Assembly (NCBI RefSeq): GCF_014279595.1
Contig: NZ_CP047943.1
Span: 992,001 to 1,056,000 of the forward strand
DNA length: 64,000 nucleotides
Source of the DNA: Synechococcus sp. RS9909
Lineage (GTDB): Bacteria; Cyanobacteriota; Cyanobacteriia; PCC-6307; Cyanobiaceae
Reading direction: 5' to 3'
Shown here one piece after another: positions 63,529 through 64,000 of this stretch (its first letter is position 1; the number at the start of each line of letters is the position of its first letter). The notes beneath the pieces were generated by a model. That model did not search any database. It worked only from the letters and a program-made list of their open reading frames with translations, and was not told the origin of the DNA. The position numbers were made by a program, and so were the translations under genes.

Positions 63529-63712
63529 TGCTTCTAAGCTAACCCCGCCGACCTGACTTGACCTTGGCAAGGCGGGAACCAGCGGACGGAAGAACTCGAG
63601 ACCGCCTGCGGCGCAACGCATAACAAATGCAGCATCGACGCCGTGGCAAAAACGCCCAAAAAGGCCAGAGCAAGAAATAAAGTGTTACAGTCCAGTTCGT
63701 TGGAGTCTTCAT
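63529..63712. promoter_or_regulatory. Divergent promoter region between the PKS cassette and ocp
   Basis: This 184-base interval separates the minus-strand methyltransferase start from the plus-strand ocp start and must hold both promoters. A GGAG at 63702-63705 sits 7 bases before the ocp ATG. I could not confirm specific -35/-10 boxes. A 135-aa minus-strand frame across it (63539-63946) is antisense to ocp and rejected. Confidence 0.6.
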
Positions 63713-64000
63713 ATGTTCACGATCGAGAAAGCTCGGCAAATTTTTCCTGAGACGAGAACGGCTGATGCGGTTCCCGCTATCACAGCCCGTTACAAGCTCC
63801 TCAGCGCAGAAGATCAACTCGCTCTCATCTGGTTTGCCTATCTGGAAATGGGCCGAACCATCACGGTGGCAGCACCTGGAGCCGCACGGATGGCCCTGGC
63901 AAAACCAACCCTCGACGAAATCGAGGCGATGACTTTTGACGAGCAAACAAAAGTGATGTGTGATCTTGCCTCCAAGATCAACAGCCCGATTTCAAAGCGG
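63713..64000 (+). CDS. ocp: Orange carotenoid protein, N-terminal domain (partial, runs off the window)
   Basis: The 96 visible codons from ATG 63713 match the N-terminal helical domain of the orange carotenoid protein: MFTIEKARQIFPETR, then SAEDQLALIWFAYLEMGRTI, AAPGAARMALAKPTL, and MCDLASKINSP. OCP binds a ketocarotenoid and, once activated by strong blue-green light, quenches energy in phycobilisomes. Only this part is visible, so it could also be a stand-alone N-terminal homologue (HCP). The start MFTIEKAR corresponds to the normal OCP N terminus. An adjacent frp or carotenoid ketolase gene cannot be seen. Confidence 0.9.
   Translation, partial: MFTIEKARQIFPETRTADAVPAITARYKLLSAEDQLALIWFAYLEMGRTITVAAPGAARMALAKPTLDEIEAMTFDEQTKVMCDLASKINSPISKR

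Noticed and set aside
63539-63946. 135-aa minus-strand frame
   Set aside because: Antisense to ocp and the divergent promoter; no domain.

Overview
The window is GC-rich, densely packed cyanobacterial chromosome, most likely from the Synechococcus/Cyanobium picocyanobacterial group. The lineage call rests on photosynthesis genes and cyanobacteria-specific families: psbY (40 aa), a PsbP-like lipoprotein, the Ycf54 cyclase subunit, carotenoid isomerase CrtH, ClpC, a group 2 sigma factor, a DUF6761-type protein, and the start of an orange carotenoid protein (OCP) gene at the right edge. Genes overlap by 1-4 bases at many junctions and often converge with overlapping 3' ends. I saw no rRNA, CRISPR array or intact insertion sequence. 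One tRNA gene, tRNA-Lys(UUU), lies at 56217-56288.

Layout. 0-11 kb: sigma factor, ABC1 kinase, PLP decarboxylase, CdsA, a DUF2993/hydrolase/dehydrogenase run, and ClpC. 11-17.6 kb: RimI, LysA, CdaA, UppS, BioB, TrhO and a GST-DUF952 fusion. 17.6-21.6 kb: DUF4143 ATPase, LipA, RecR and a PsbP-like protein. 21.6-32.5 kb: a cell-envelope transport block with HlyD, a small membrane protein, TolC, two half-size FUSC proteins, MgtC, LCP, a CPA2 antiporter with Usp domains and an ABC exporter. 32.6-36.4 kb: RRM protein, DEAD-box helicase, sugar-phosphate cupin and small proteins. 36.4-45.8 kb: phosphatase-recC-recB-recD-cupin, all on the minus strand. 45.8-56.1 kb: housekeeping genes including ycf54, pdxJ, plsC, bolA, grxD, a degenerate response regulator, crtH, a CDF-like transporter, trmFO, psbY and a gamma-carbonic-anhydrase-like protein.

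The accessory part begins at tRNA-Lys. Immediately downstream are a truncated Rad52-family gene, a truncated nucleotidyltransferase, a small conserved-looking protein and a Nif11-like protein. After these come a more AT-rich stretch with DoxX, an alpha/beta hydrolase and a PlsC-type acyltransferase. The window ends with a minus-strand cassette (SAM methyltransferase, FAD oxidoreductase, type III polyketide synthase) divergent from ocp. The cassette has the enzyme set of known phenolic-lipid/alkylquinone pathways. Together with the adjacent acyltransferase/esterase pair it is the best candidate here for an undescribed system: a lipid-type polyketide pathway in a photosynthetic picocyanobacterium. 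All functions are inferred from reading the sequence; no database search was run.
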